Under the pieces are notes generated by a model. It made no database searches. It saw only the letters and a list, made by a program, of their open reading frames with translations, and was not told the origin of the DNA. The position numbers were made by a program, and so were the translations under genes. Shown one piece after another: positions 8,493 through 20,230 of a stretch of 52,032 bases of DNA (positions within the stretch are counted from its first letter, which is position 1; each line of letters starts with the position of its first letter). Origin of the DNA: an uncultured beta proteobacterium (GTDB lineage Bacteria > Pseudomonadota > Gammaproteobacteria > Burkholderiales > Burkholderiaceae_C); the NCBI GenBank assembly GCA_903870065.1, contig CAIQBN010000516.1, positions 1 through 52,032 on the forward strand. The letters run 5' to 3'.

Positions 8493-9698
8493 TCAGACCA
8501 TGGCGTGCAAAGCCTGCGCAATATCTGCCTGCAAATCTTCGACGTCCTCGAGTCCAATAGCAAATCGAACCAAAGTGCCTTGCGTCAAATACGACGGCCA
8601 TTCGCTGCGCATCGTGGCCAAATCGTAAGGGACCACCAAACTGATAGGGCCACCCCAGCTATAGCCCAAACGGAACAAACGCAATGCATCACAAAACGCA
8701 TCAACCTGAACCTGACTGAAGCGCGCATCAATCATGACACTGAGCAAACCGGCCGCGCCGCCCAGTCCCTCTTTACAAAGCACTTTCCAGTTGTTATGAC
8801 CGGGTGAGTCTGGCATAGCCGGGTGCAGCACCTGGGAAAATTCAGGCCGTGTCCTGCACCAACGGGCCAGCGTACGCGTGGCCTCGTCGTGGGCACGATA
8901 GCGCAATGCAATGCTTGGCAAAGCGCGCAGCACGGCTTCGGCGTCATTGGCGCCAACACCCAAACCCATTCGCATATGGGCTAGTTTGAGCTGCAAATGC
9001 AGACCCGCATCGCGCGTAATGACGCTGCCCATCAAGACATCGCCACCACCGCTAGGGTATTTGGTCAGTGCGTGGGCCGAAATGTCAACGCCCAATACTG
9101 GTTGCTGACCAGGTATCAAATCGAAAGGTTTAAACGCGAGACCTGCCCCCCATGTATTGTCCAGAGCCACCAGTGCCCCACCCTGCTTCGCGATGTGCAG
9201 CAAGGCGGGCAAATCTGGAAATTCGAGTGTCACGGAACCAGCGGCCTCTACCCACACCAAACGTGTACGCGGCGACATTTTTGCAGCAAGGTCAGCCGGC
9301 TCCAAGGGGTTGTAGTACCGGTGCGAAATACCCCAGCCACGCAACTCACCCTCCGCCAAAGCCTTGTTGGGGCCGTAGACGTTGTCGGGCATCAAAACTT
9401 CATCGCCCTGCTTCAGCAAGGCCAGTGCAACCAGCGCGACCGCTGCCAACCCGCTTGGCGCCAGCAAACATTGCGAGCCACCCTCCAGGCTACACAATCG
9501 CTCCTCCAGGGCATAGGTTGTCGGTGTCCCATGCAGGCCATAGGTGTAAGCCGACTTGTCCTTCCATTCCCTGCTTCGCATTGCCGCAACGCTGGGGAAA
9601 AATACCGTTGAGGCCTTGAATACGCCGGGTTGCGGGGCATCAAACCCCGCGGGGGCAATATACGGATGATGAATCAGCGCAGTGATCGAATGGGTCAT
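8493..9698 (-). CDS. metC: Cystathionine beta-lyase (PLP-dependent)
   Basis: MetC cleaves cystathionine to homocysteine, pyruvate and ammonia in methionine synthesis. The 401-aa protein is a Cys/Met-metabolism fold-type I PLP enzyme: GGSQCLLAPSGLAAVALVAL (cofactor phosphate region), VWVEAAGSVTLEFPDLPAL, ALDNTWGAG with the ring-nitrogen Asp, and the Schiff-base Lys in SAHALTKYPSGGGDVLMG near residue 210. The WGGPISLV ending is typical of MetC of this group rather than of cystathionine gamma-synthase, though sub-family assignment is inferred. It lies 16 bases downstream of the phosphoribosyltransferase gene. Confidence 0.85.
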   Translation of the reverse strand: MTHSITALIHHPYIAPAGFDAPQPGVFKASTVFFPSVAAMRSREWKDKSAYTYGLHGTPTTYALEERLCSLEGGSQCLLAPSGLAAVALVALALLKQGDEVLMPDNVYGPNKALAEGELRGWGISHRYYNPLEPADLAAKMSPRTRLVWVEAAGSVTLEFPDLPALLHIAKQGGALVALDNTWGAGLAFKPFDLIPGQQPVLGVDISAHALTKYPSGGGDVLMGSVITRDAGLHLQLKLAHMRMGLGVGANDAEAVLRALPSIALRYRAHDEATRTLARWCRTRPEFSQVLHPAMPDSPGHNNWKVLCKEGLGGAAGLLSVMIDARFSQVQVDAFCDALRLFRLGYSWGGPISLVVPYDLATMRSEWPSYLTQGTLVRFAIGLEDVEDLQADIAQALHAMV

Positions 9699-9714
9699 AT
9701 AGACATGCCGGCGT

Positions 9715-10239
9715 CTAGACGCTCCACTTTTGAATCAACTGCTCCGGGCGCATGGAGTCGTAGCTCTCAAAGGGTTGGTGGATCCATGGGTTGGTCGGCA
9801 AGAACTCAACCGAATAATCGGGCACAAATTTGGACAATGCCTTGGTCCAGATGACGGCACTGCGCAGTTCAGTAATCGGTGCATAGTTGTTTCTGAGCTG
9901 GTGCAAAACGGCATTGAGTGTGTGTCCGGAGTCCGCCAAATCGTCCACCAACAGAACCCGCCCGGCAATCTCACCTTTTGGGGTCGTGATGTAACGGGCA
10001 ATATCGAGATTTCCTTGCTGGGTGCCGGCGTCCGAGCGATAAGAGCTGGTCGACATGATTGCAAGCGGCTTGTCAAAAACCCGGGACAAAATGTCTCCGG
10101 GTCGCATTCCTCCTCGCGCCAAACACAAAATCGTATCGAAATCCCAATGGGACTGGTGAATTTTGATCGCCAGTTTTTCGATTAAATTGTGGTATTCATC
10201 GTAGCTTACGTAGAGGTGCTTGCCATCTTCAGTCAACAT
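9715..10239 (-). CDS. Purine-type phosphoribosyltransferase
   Basis: A 174-aa type I phosphoribosyltransferase. The PRPP-binding loop VLLVDDLADSGHTL lies near residue 95, and the upstream TILCLARGGMRPGDILSR is the PRPP loop region. Such proteins salvage hypoxanthine, guanine or xanthine with PRPP; adjacency to purA supports a purine role, but the base specificity cannot be read from the sequence. The ATG at 10239 is preceded by AGGAG at 7 bases spacing. The leader contains a dispersed repeat and hairpin (see 10253-10297). Confidence 0.82.
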   Translation of the reverse strand: MLTEDGKHLYVSYDEYHNLIEKLAIKIHQSHWDFDTILCLARGGMRPGDILSRVFDKPLAIMSTSSYRSDAGTQQGNLDIARYITTPKGEIAGRVLLVDDLADSGHTLNAVLHQLRNNYAPITELRSAVIWTKALSKFVPDYSVEFLPTNPWIHQPFESYDSMRPEQLIQKWSV

Positions 10240-10252
10240 GTTTTGCTCCTAT

Positions 10253-10297
10253 TTTTATAGCTGCCCAATCAGCTATCTCGAGGGCTAAGCCCTATTT
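10253..10297. repeat. Dispersed intergenic repeat, copy 1 (purA-phosphoribosyltransferase gap)
   Basis: The sequence TTTTATAGCTG, then a GAGGGCTA block, resembles the copies at 35127-35178 and 51744-51790. It includes a perfect 7-bp stem with 6-base loop, ATAGCTG/CAGCTAT (10257-10276), directly upstream of the phosphoribosyltransferase ribosome-binding site. It is not a good intrinsic terminator because no T-run follows on the transcribed strand. Confidence 0.5.
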
Positions 10298-10313
10298 TCT
10301 CAAAATATATTCG

Positions 10314-12849
<2,536 letters not shown>

Positions 12850-12903
12850 GTGAGATTGGGAAGCTATTAAAACGCTGATTTTACCGGGCTTGCTCCCCGG
12901 ATT

Positions 12904-13095
12904 TCACGGCGCCATCCACCAAATCACCATCAAACCGCACAGGATACTGAATAACGCGAAAAAGCGAATTTGACCGTCTCCCAACGAAAGCAGCTGCATG
13001 AACATCTTGCGCCAACCGGCAGGAGAGGCAAAAGGGAAAAGCCCCTCGATCACCAAAACCAGACCGATTGCCAGCCAAATAGTGTCGCTATTCAA
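12904..13095 (-). CDS. DUF2065 family small membrane protein
   Basis: A 63-aa protein of two hydrophobic helices (IWLAIGLVLVIEGLFPFASP and FFALFSILCGLMVIWWMAP) separated by the conserved GWRKMFMQL linker. DUF2065 (YjeT-like) proteins sit immediately after hflC in many proteobacteria, as here with a 4-base gap. Function is unknown, but context suggests a partner of the HflKC/FtsH membrane quality-control complex. The apparent start is a TTG. Confidence 0.8.
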   Translation of the reverse strand: MNSDTIWLAIGLVLVIEGLFPFASPAGWRKMFMQLLSLGDGQIRFFALFSILCGLMVIWWMAP

Positions 13096-13099
13096 AGCG

Positions 13100-14002
13100 C
13101 TACTTCTTGGCGTTTGCAGCGGGCGTTGAGCCGCCCCGAAACACCTTGAAAAACTCAGAACTGGAGGGATCCAGCACCATCACGTCGTTTTTACCGTTGA
13201 AACTGGCCTTGTAGGCATCCAGGCTTCGGTAAAACTGTGCAAATTGAGGGTCACGCCCAAATGCCTCAGCGTACACGCGGGCGGCCTCGGCATCACCCTC
13301 ACCTTTGATTTTTTGCGCATCACGGTAGGCATTTGCGATAGTGACTTCTCGCTGACGGTCCGCATCGGCGCGAATCTTTTCCCCCTCGGCAGCACCCGTT
13401 GATCGCAATTCGTTGGCGACTCGCTTACGTTCAGCCTCCATTCGACGGTAGACCGACTCCGTGATGGCCTCGACATAGTCAACCCGGGTGATTCGGACAT
13501 CAACCACATCGACACCCCAAGGCTTCGTTCCGCGCACCTTGGCCAATACTTCAGCCTTAACGTCGGACATCAAGTCCTCACGTTTGAGCGACAACAATTC
13601 CTTGACAGTGCGTTTATTGATCTCTTCCTGGAAGGCATTGCGAACGACCCGGTTGAGCTGACTTGCGCCAGCGCCTTCGTTCAATCCCACATTACGGATG
13701 TATTCGGTAGGCTCCGATATGCGCCAGCGCACATACCAGTCAATGACTACCCGTTGTTTCTCGGCTGTCAGCATTGGCTCGGAATCAGTGCTGTCCAGCG
13801 TGAGCAAACGCTTATCAATGTAAGAGACATTTTGAAATGGCGGGGGCAGCTTGAAGTTCAGGCCAGGCTCCGTAATGACGTCTTTAATCTGACCCAGCGC
13901 ATAAACCACGCCAAACTGGCGCTGATCGACAACAAACAATGTGGAACTTGCCAATGCAATCAATACCAACAACGACGAAACAATCAATCCAATCCGATTC
14001 AT
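13100..14002 (-). CDS. hflC: HflC, subunit of the HflKC regulator of FtsH protease
   Basis: A 300-aa SPFH/band-7 protein anchored by an N-terminal helix (GLIVSSLLVLIALASSTLFV). It then has VDQRQFGVVYALGQIKDV, the SPFH domain with VVDVRITRVDYVEAITESVY, and a long charged coiled coil (RMEAERKRVANELRSTGAAE). With HflK it forms a large periplasmic cage around FtsH and modulates proteolysis of membrane proteins. It lies 9 bases downstream of hflK in the hfq-hflX-hflK-hflC operon. Confidence 0.95.
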   Translation of the reverse strand: MNRIGLIVSSLLVLIALASSTLFVVDQRQFGVVYALGQIKDVITEPGLNFKLPPPFQNVSYIDKRLLTLDSTDSEPMLTAEKQRVVIDWYVRWRISEPTEYIRNVGLNEGAGASQLNRVVRNAFQEEINKRTVKELLSLKREDLMSDVKAEVLAKVRGTKPWGVDVVDVRITRVDYVEAITESVYRRMEAERKRVANELRSTGAAEGEKIRADADRQREVTIANAYRDAQKIKGEGDAEAARVYAEAFGRDPQFAQFYRSLDAYKASFNGKNDVMVLDPSSSEFFKVFRGGSTPAANAKK

Positions 14003-14011
14003 GGCTGGCTC

Positions 14012-15418
14012 CTAGCGAGATTCACGTTCACGAGTCCGTGCGGCTTCACGGCTTCGGGCGTCATTGGCTGAGACTCCTGTAGCAAGCCCAGTAGTGGGAG
14101 CTACTTGCCCAGAAGGTGCGTGCACAACGGTCGCATCACCGCCAGATCCGCTCATTTGCATGATTTTGTCCATCGGCAAATACAACAAATTCGACCCCTG
14201 CCTCGATTCAACAATAACCTTTGTGACACTTCCATAGATTTGTTGCATCGCATCCAGGTACATGCGATCACGCGTCACTTGCGGCGCCTTCTGGTATTCA
14301 ACAAACACGGACCTGAACCGCTGGGCATCACCCTGTGCCTGCGCTACGACCCGCGCCTTGTAGGCTTCAGCCTCCTCCTTCAGACGAGAGGCAGAACCAA
14401 CTGCACGCGGAATCACATCGTTTGCGTAGGCCTGGGCTTCGTTCTTGGTGCGTTCGCGCTCCTGACCGGCCTTGAGAACATCATCAAAAGACGCCTGTAC
14501 CTGCTCAGGTGGCCTCACTCCTCCTTGCTGCAGGTTGATGCCCACAACTTCCACCCCGACCTTATAACGATCCAAAATGGTTTGCATCAATGCCCGTACG
14601 CGGGGCGCAATCTGGTCGCGCTCTTCTGACAGGGCAGCGTCCATCTTCATTTTCCCCAACACCTCACGCACCGACGTTTCTGCAGCCTGCACAACCGCCT
14701 CCGCAGGATTCTTGCTCTCAAACAAAAACGCCCGCGCATCGCTCAATCGATATTGAACCGCAAACTTGATGTCCAGAATGTTTTCGTCCTGCGTCAGCAT
14801 GGCCGATTCACGCAGTCCGGTTGCTTTAAGCACAGTATCACGCCCCACATCGACCGAGCGAATTTGAGTGACAAAAACTAACTCGTGTTTTTGAATGGGG
14901 TACGGCAAGCGCCAATTAAAGCCTGCATTGACCGTTCCCTTGAACTTGCCAAACTGGGTAATCACGGCTTGCTGTCCCTCTTGGACGATAAAGAAGCCGG
15001 TGCCCAGCCAGATCAAAACCAGCACGCCCAGAATCAGCCCAACACCAATGCCAGCACTTTTCATGTCAGGTTGAAAACTGCCGCCATTTCCACCACCGCG
15101 TGGCGGTTGCTGCGAAGGTTTGCCAAAAAGCCCACCGAGCTTTCGATTGAAATCTTTCCACAATTCGTCGAGATCAGGTGGCCCTGAACTTGGTCGCTTT
15201 CCAGGCTGGAAATTGTCAATTGGGGGCTTGGCTGGCTCTGGCTTGGATGGCTCCGGCTCAGTCGGTCTTTCGCCTGCCTTAGCCCCTTCACCAGCTTGGT
15301 CGTCGCCCCTGCCCCACCGGGAATCGTTCAAATTAAACATGCGGCGCACCCATTGAGGAAGCAGCTCTGTACGGTTGGAAAAAGCACGAAAGGAAGGTTT
15401 CATTGCATCGTTTTTCAT
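14012..15418 (-). CDS. hflK: HflK, subunit of the HflKC regulator of FtsH protease
   Basis: A 468-aa SPFH/band-7 protein. A Pro/Gly/Glu-rich cytosolic N-terminus is followed by one membrane helix (GVGLILGVLVLIWLGTGFFI near residue 125), the SPFH domain (EGQQAVITQFGKFKGTVNAG, VVGINLQQGGVRPPEQVQAS) and a coiled coil (ASRLKEEAEAYKARVVAQAQ). The start is uncertain: ATG 15418 has a weak GGGA element; ATG 15340 begins the conserved FNLNDSRWGRG segment but has no clear ribosome-binding site. Partner of HflC immediately downstream. Confidence 0.93.
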   Translation of the reverse strand: MKNDAMKPSFRAFSNRTELLPQWVRRMFNLNDSRWGRGDDQAGEGAKAGERPTEPEPSKPEPAKPPIDNFQPGKRPSSGPPDLDELWKDFNRKLGGLFGKPSQQPPRGGGNGGSFQPDMKSAGIGVGLILGVLVLIWLGTGFFIVQEGQQAVITQFGKFKGTVNAGFNWRLPYPIQKHELVFVTQIRSVDVGRDTVLKATGLRESAMLTQDENILDIKFAVQYRLSDARAFLFESKNPAEAVVQAAETSVREVLGKMKMDAALSEERDQIAPRVRALMQTILDRYKVGVEVVGINLQQGGVRPPEQVQASFDDVLKAGQERERTKNEAQAYANDVIPRAVGSASRLKEEAEAYKARVVAQAQGDAQRFRSVFVEYQKAPQVTRDRMYLDAMQQIYGSVTKVIVESRQGSNLLYLPMDKIMQMSGSGGDATVVHAPSGQVAPTTGLATGVSANDARSREAARTRERESR

Positions 15419-15442
15419 AAATCAGGTCCCAATTGTGCCTAA

Positions 15443-16615
15443 TCAACTTGCGTCCCCGAACTTCTCAGGGGAATGCATGTCACCGGCTGATGGTAGTGCC
15501 GACGCGGTCACAATTCGCGCCAAGCGCTGTCGCAGGAGAGGAAGCCCAGACGAATCTTTGGCGCTGACAAATATTCTGGGCGTCTGCACGCCATCAACTT
15601 CGAACTCATCCTCCATTCGAACCGGTCGATGCATAGGATCAATTGCATCGAGCTTGTTGAATACGAGCAATTGCGCAATCCCATCGGCACCAATTTCCTT
15701 GAGTACACGTTGCACCTGTCCGATCTGCTCAACAAAGTCAGGATTCGCGGCATCAACAACGTGGATTAACAAATCAGCATCAATTGCTTCCTGCAGCGTG
15801 GCCTGGAAAGCATCCACCAGACCGTGGGGGAGATCCCTGATGAAGCCAACGGTGTCCGACAAGGAGACCGTGCGAGCGGCATCGCCCAAATACAGTTGGC
15901 GTGTCGTTGTATCGAGGGTGGCAAAAAGCTGATCAGCCGCATAGGCGCGTGCTTTTACCAGTGAGTTGAAGAGGGTGGTCTTTCCCGTATTGGTGTAACC
16001 GATCAGAGATATGTTGAACGCATCCCTGCGCTCGCGCTGACGGCGTTGTGTATGGCGTTGCCGCTTGACCTTGGTTAAACGATCCTTGGTACGCTTGATC
16101 GCCTCGCCAATCATTCTGCGGTCCAGTTCAATTTGCGCTTCGCCTGGACCACCGCGCATGCCAATACCACCACTTTGCCGCTCAAGATGTGACCATCGGC
16201 GAACGAGGCGGGTACTCAAATACTGGAGGCGAGCCAGCTCAACCTGAAGCTTCCCCTCGTGACTGCGTGCGCGCTGAGCAAAGATTTCCAAAATCAAAAA
16301 TGTGCGGTCATTGACTGGCAACTCAAGGTGGCGCTCCAGATTACGCTGCTGACCTGGACTCAGTGCCTGATCAAACAAAATTTCCTTGGCACCCACTTGT
16401 GCTGCCAGCAATTTGATTTCGTCTGCCTTTCCCGAACCAACAAACAGCGCTGCGTCGGGCGCCCTGCGCTTGCATGAAACTCGCGCGACGGGCTGCATGC
16501 CCGCAGTCTGGGCCAACAATGCCAGCTCAGCCAGTTCACCATCGAAATTGGACGCGCCCATGTCTACCCCGACCAAAATGGTCGGTGTATTGGCTTTTAA
16601 AGGTACGACTGTCAA
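15443..16615 (-). CDS. hflX: Ribosome-associated GTPase HflX
   Basis: HflX is a GTPase that binds the 50S subunit and rescues stalled or heat-damaged 70S ribosomes. The 390-aa protein has the HflX N-terminal domain (ALFVGSGKADEIKLLAAQVG, LFDQALSPGQQRNLE), a helical linker (SGGIGMRGGPGEAQIELDRR) and the G domain: G1 GYTNTGKTTLFN near 207, G3 DTVGFIRDLPHGLVDAF and G4 NKLD. It begins with TTG 16615 as the only plausible initiator. It lies between hfq and hflK, the standard order. Confidence 0.94.
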   Translation of the reverse strand: MTVVPLKANTPTILVGVDMGASNFDGELAELALLAQTAGMQPVARVSCKRRAPDAALFVGSGKADEIKLLAAQVGAKEILFDQALSPGQQRNLERHLELPVNDRTFLILEIFAQRARSHEGKLQVELARLQYLSTRLVRRWSHLERQSGGIGMRGGPGEAQIELDRRMIGEAIKRTKDRLTKVKRQRHTQRRQRERRDAFNISLIGYTNTGKTTLFNSLVKARAYAADQLFATLDTTTRQLYLGDAARTVSLSDTVGFIRDLPHGLVDAFQATLQEAIDADLLIHVVDAANPDFVEQIGQVQRVLKEIGADGIAQLLVFNKLDAIDPMHRPVRMEDEFEVDGVQTPRIFVSAKDSSGLPLLRQRLARIVTASALPSAGDMHSPEKFGDAS

Positions 16616-16670
16616 ATCAGGATGGGAAGCGCAGACTAATCAATCCGCTGGCCCCGAAGGACCTATGCTC

Positions 16671-16919
16671 TCACGAGGATTCAGCGGTATCTGCGTTCGG
16701 CGCGGACAGATTCACAGCACGCCCGGGAACAATCGTTGAAATGGCATGTTTGTATACCATTTGGGTGACCGTATTACGAAGCAGTACTACATATTGATCG
16801 AAAGATTCGACCTGACCCTGCAGCTTAATGCCGTTAACCAAATAAATGGATACTGGCACGTGTTCCCGACGCAATGCATTCAGGAACGGGTCTTGCAGTA
16901 ATTGCCCTTTGTTGCTCAC
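16671..16919 (-). CDS. hfq: RNA chaperone Hfq
   Basis: Hfq forms a hexameric Sm-like ring that pairs small RNAs with mRNAs. The 82-aa frame contains the full core: [38 protein letters not shown] (Sm1) and [15 protein letters not shown] (Sm2, with the YKH uridine-binding motif). The start is GTG at 16919, which has a GGAG 8 bases upstream (GGAGAATATCGTG); the track start at 16937 is a TTG inside that ribosome-binding region. The 117 bases upstream (16920-17036) probably carry a promoter, but no strong hexamer pair was seen. Confidence 0.97.
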   Translation of the reverse strand: MSNKGQLLQDPFLNALRREHVPVSIYLVNGIKLQGQVESFDQYVVLLRNTVTQMVYKHAISTIVPGRAVNLSAPNADTAESS

Positions 16920-17036
16920 GATATTCTCCGTGTTCAAAAGTTAATAAGACGTTGACGATAACACACTGATGACCTGTTTTTGAATAGGGCACGAGAAACC
17001 CCAAGCGAAAAAGGCCAATGAGCCGAACAATGGGAA

Positions 17037-18380
17037 TCAGTTTTCGCTCGTTTTGGCATAGGGGTTAGGTGATGACTTCATCTGTATCCTCAACGGCGTT
17101 CCCACCAAATCGAACTCCTTACGGAACCGCCCCTCCAAAAACCGCTTGTAGGCGTCAGTTACGTGTTCGAGGGAGTTCCCGTGAATGACGATGATGGGCG
17201 GGTTCATGCCCCCTTGGTGTGCATACCGAAGTTTGGGGCGGTACATACCCGTTTTCTTTGGGGTTTGAAACTGCACCGCTTCAAGCAATAGCCGTGTTAA
17301 CACCGGTGTGGACATTTTGCAGTTTGCCGCACGATGTGCTTGCGCAATAGAGTCCCATAGCGGGCCAAGTCCCTGCCTCTTTTGTGCGGAGATGAAATGC
17401 AATGCAGCAAATTTTAAAAAGCCTAAACGTGTCTCAATGGATCGCTTAACCAGTTCACGCTCGTATTCGTCGGTAGCATCCCATTTGTTAACTGCCAACA
17501 CCACCGCACGCCCGGATTCAAGAACGTAACCGGCAATGTGGGCGTCCTGATCAGTAATGCCTTGGGCGGCATCGATAAGCAATAAGACCACGCTGGCGGA
17601 TTCAATAGCCTGCAATGTCTTCACCACCGAAAACTTCTCAATTGCCTCAAAAACCTTGCCCTTGCGGCGCAAACCAGCAGTATCCACCAGCTCAAAACGC
17701 TGTCCATGGCGCTCGAAGGGCACAGAAATGGCATCACGTGTGGTGCCTGGCAGATCGAAGGCAACCAACCGCTCTTCGCCAAGCCACGTGTTTATCAGAG
17801 TTGACTTACCCACGTTGGGGCGCCCTGCCACTGCCAACTTAATGACACCAGGATCCTGTTCCCCGTCGATCTCTTCAGGGACTGGTGCCGCTAGTTGACC
17901 GAGTGCAAGATCAACTAACTCACGCGTACCTTGACCATGTGCAGCCGATATGGGCACAACCTCGCCCAATCCAAGCTCAAAGAACTCAACGAGTTGCGCC
18001 CCTGCCTTCATGCCCTCAGCCTTGTTGGCCACCAAAACACAAGGCTTCCCGAGCTTACGCAGGTACTTTCCAATTTCATGGTCCTGAGCCGACAAACCGC
18101 CACGGGCATCCACTATGAACAGTACGACATCCGCCTCAGCAACCGCCTGTCGCGTCTGTTTGGCCATTTCTTTAAAAATGCCAGAAGCGGCATCTGGTTC
18201 AAACCCACCCGTATCAATGACGATGAATTCCCGCTGTCCGTGTTTTCCATTTCCATAATGACGGTCGCGCGTCAAGCCGGCAAAGTCCGCGACAATTGCA
18301 TCCCTGGTCTTCGTTAACCGGTTAAACAGGGTTGACTTACCAACGTTGGGACGACCAACCAATGCAATGACGGGTTTCAT
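17037..18380 (-). CDS. der: Ribosome biogenesis GTPase Der (EngA)
   Basis: Der has two tandem GTPase domains and acts late in 50S assembly. The 447-aa protein shows G1 [14 protein letters not shown] at residue 8 and DTGGFEPDA for the first domain. The second domain has a G1 repeat ([15 protein letters not shown] near 183), [19 protein letters not shown] and NKWD. A C-terminal KH-like domain follows ([20 protein letters not shown]). It is downstream of bamB by 18 bases. Confidence 0.97.
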   Translation of the reverse strand: MKPVIALVGRPNVGKSTLFNRLTKTRDAIVADFAGLTRDRHYGNGKHGQREFIVIDTGGFEPDAASGIFKEMAKQTRQAVAEADVVLFIVDARGGLSAQDHEIGKYLRKLGKPCVLVANKAEGMKAGAQLVEFFELGLGEVVPISAAHGQGTRELVDLALGQLAAPVPEEIDGEQDPGVIKLAVAGRPNVGKSTLINTWLGEERLVAFDLPGTTRDAISVPFERHGQRFELVDTAGLRRKGKVFEAIEKFSVVKTLQAIESASVVLLLIDAAQGITDQDAHIAGYVLESGRAVVLAVNKWDATDEYERELVKRSIETRLGFLKFAALHFISAQKRQGLGPLWDSIAQAHRAANCKMSTPVLTRLLLEAVQFQTPKKTGMYRPKLRYAHQGGMNPPIIVIHGNSLEHVTDAYKRFLEGRFRKEFDLVGTPLRIQMKSSPNPYAKTSEN

Positions 18381-18398
18381 GCTGTTGGTTTCGAACTT

Positions 18399-19538
18399 TT
18401 AATCTGGCTTGAAGCCATATATCGCGCCACGTTGCGTTACGGTAACCAATGTCGTTCCAACAAGCACTGGATCAAATGCAATTGGTGATCCATCAGTTGG
18501 CATCCTATTCAGGGGCGCCCCATCCTTGCGCGAAAGAAAATGCAAGGTACCGGTGTCGTCACCCAGCGCCAACGCTTGCCCGACCAATCGTGGCGCGCTC
18601 AGGCTGCGAAAGCTCAATCGTTCCGTTGTCCAAAGCCGCTCGCCATCTGCGCGACCCCAAGCAATTACCCGTCCATCGCTCTCGGTTCCAAAAAGCATTG
18701 ACGCGTCGCCATCCAAACCAGTTGAACCTGACGCGGGCTTACTCCAGATCGTATTGCCACGTGCTGCATCGACACAAGCAATAGATGATTGAAATGCCCT
18801 GACACACAACTGGTTGCCTTCGCGACTCACACCAGAAACCAAATCAACCAACCTCTCGACCTCGTTTGTTCCGCGACTGTTTGCGACCTGCGCCTCCCAC
18901 CGCACTTTGCCATTGAGCGGATTCAAGCCCACCAAACGTCCGGACAAGCCAGTCACCAAGGTATCGCCAACAGCCATGACGATCCCTGGTCGCCCAAGCA
19001 CTAACGCCTCGCCGCTACGCTGTTGCTGCCACAACTTGCGTCCCGAAGACGCATCAAATGCCACAACAGACCGATTTGCTGACAATACAAACACCCTGGA
19101 TCCGGCCACCAGCGGCGCGGTCAACGTGACCGCGCCCAACTTGCTGCGCCAGTTCTCTTTACTGCCGTCCAAAACAATCAACTCATTGTCACGACTGACC
19201 ACAGCCGAATACCGACCATCACTGCCTACCCCCGCAGTAAGCTTGACACCCAACGCCACCCGCCACAGATCCCCACCGGTTCGCGCGTCAATTGCTGCAA
19301 CATTCCCCTCAGATCCAGCAACATAAATGAGGTTATCGACCGCTCGAATTTGCAGCGGAAAACCAACCCCTCCAATCTGTGAAGTCCAAGCTGTTCGAAC
19401 CCCCATCACAGGAACATTGGGACCCAAATCAACTTTTTTAACTTTGTCCGTGCCAGCACACGCGGTCAACAGCATGGCGATGCCAACGGGGACCACCAGT
19501 CGATGCATCACTTTGGTCAGCAAAGGAAAATATCTCAC
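18399..19538 (-). CDS. bamB: Outer membrane assembly lipoprotein BamB
   Basis: BamB is the beta-propeller lipoprotein of the BAM complex that inserts outer-membrane proteins. The 379-aa protein has a lipoprotein signal (VVPVGIAMLLTAC-AG) and repeated PQQ-like blades (IYVAGSEGNVAAIDARTGGD, VFVLSANRSVVAFDASSGRK). The start is GTG 19538, overlapping the upstream TPR gene by 4 bases (GTGA); ATG 19508 is an alternative. A second BAM lipoprotein, bamD, is at 29520. Confidence 0.94.
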   Translation of the reverse strand: MRYFPLLTKVMHRLVVPVGIAMLLTACAGTDKVKKVDLGPNVPVMGVRTAWTSQIGGVGFPLQIRAVDNLIYVAGSEGNVAAIDARTGGDLWRVALGVKLTAGVGSDGRYSAVVSRDNELIVLDGSKENWRSKLGAVTLTAPLVAGSRVFVLSANRSVVAFDASSGRKLWQQQRSGEALVLGRPGIVMAVGDTLVTGLSGRLVGLNPLNGKVRWEAQVANSRGTNEVERLVDLVSGVSREGNQLCVRAFQSSIACVDAARGNTIWSKPASGSTGLDGDASMLFGTESDGRVIAWGRADGERLWTTERLSFRSLSAPRLVGQALALGDDTGTLHFLSRKDGAPLNRMPTDGSPIAFDPVLVGTTLVTVTQRGAIYGFKPD

Positions 19539-20218
19539 TTTGTCGGTTCCTTGGTTGCGTTCGGATTCTCTGCTGCCAGTGGATCGATGCCCAGTGCATT
19601 GAGCTTTACACCCACCAGGCGCCGGTATTCTGATTGGTCTTCAAAAGCCTTGTAGGCCTTTTGGTACTCCTGTTTGGCGTCCTCCCTCTTTCCCTGCAGG
19701 ACGTAAATATCGCCTTTTCGGTCACTCGCCAACGCCAAAAACTCCTCTGCGATGCCTAAGCCCAGCACTTTCAGTGCTTCGTCATAGGACTTTGCCTCAA
19801 TCAACAATGCCGACATCCGCAATCGCGCTACGGACGCATAACCCTTGTCGCTGGCGTGTTCAACCAGCCAGGAAAGGATCGCTTTGGATGCATCGGTTTT
19901 TCCGGATTCGTAGGCCATTTTGGCTACCATCAATCCAGCCTGCTGCGCGTAGACGGATGTTGGGAAGCGCTCTTTCATGTCCGAGAATGCGCGTTCAGCC
20001 TTTTGAGCGTCGCCCGCCTTCACCACCTTTTCGACTTCGTCATACATTGCGGCGGCTTGCACCGATTGATTGCGCTGCCAAATTTGATAGCCATTCCAGG
20101 CGCCAATAGCCCCGAGTATCGCGATCAGCGCCCAGGAAATCAGGTTGCCATATTGTTTCCAGAAGTGCTTGATTTGATCAAGCTGTTCTTGTTCTTCGAG
20201 ATCTAAGTGATTTGCCAT
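19535..20218 (-). CDS. yfgM: YfgM-like SecYEG ancillary subunit, TPR protein
   Basis: A 227-aa bitopic membrane protein: a cytosolic start rich in Gln/Glu (LDLEEQEQLDQIKHFWKQYG), one helix (LISWALIAILGAIGAWNGYQ near 28-48) and a periplasmic TPR-like domain (AERAFSDMKERFPTSVYAQQ, ILSWLVEHASDKGYASVARL). YfgM associates with SecYEG and PpiD and helps hand secreted proteins to periplasmic chaperones. Its place between hisS and bamB is the conserved proteobacterial order. Confidence 0.9.
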   Translation of the reverse strand: MANHLDLEEQEQLDQIKHFWKQYGNLISWALIAILGAIGAWNGYQIWQRNQSVQAAAMYDEVEKVVKAGDAQKAERAFSDMKERFPTSVYAQQAGLMVAKMAYESGKTDASKAILSWLVEHASDKGYASVARLRMSALLIEAKSYDEALKVLGLGIAEEFLALASDRKGDIYVLQGKREDAKQEYQKAYKAFEDQSEYRRLVGVKLNALGIDPLAAENPNATKEPTK

Positions 20219-20230
20219 GTGTGTATTCAG

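Noticed and set aside
12860-12872. AGCTATTAAAA sequence resembling an end of the dispersed repeat
   Set aside because: Too short and without the rest of the element to call a copy.
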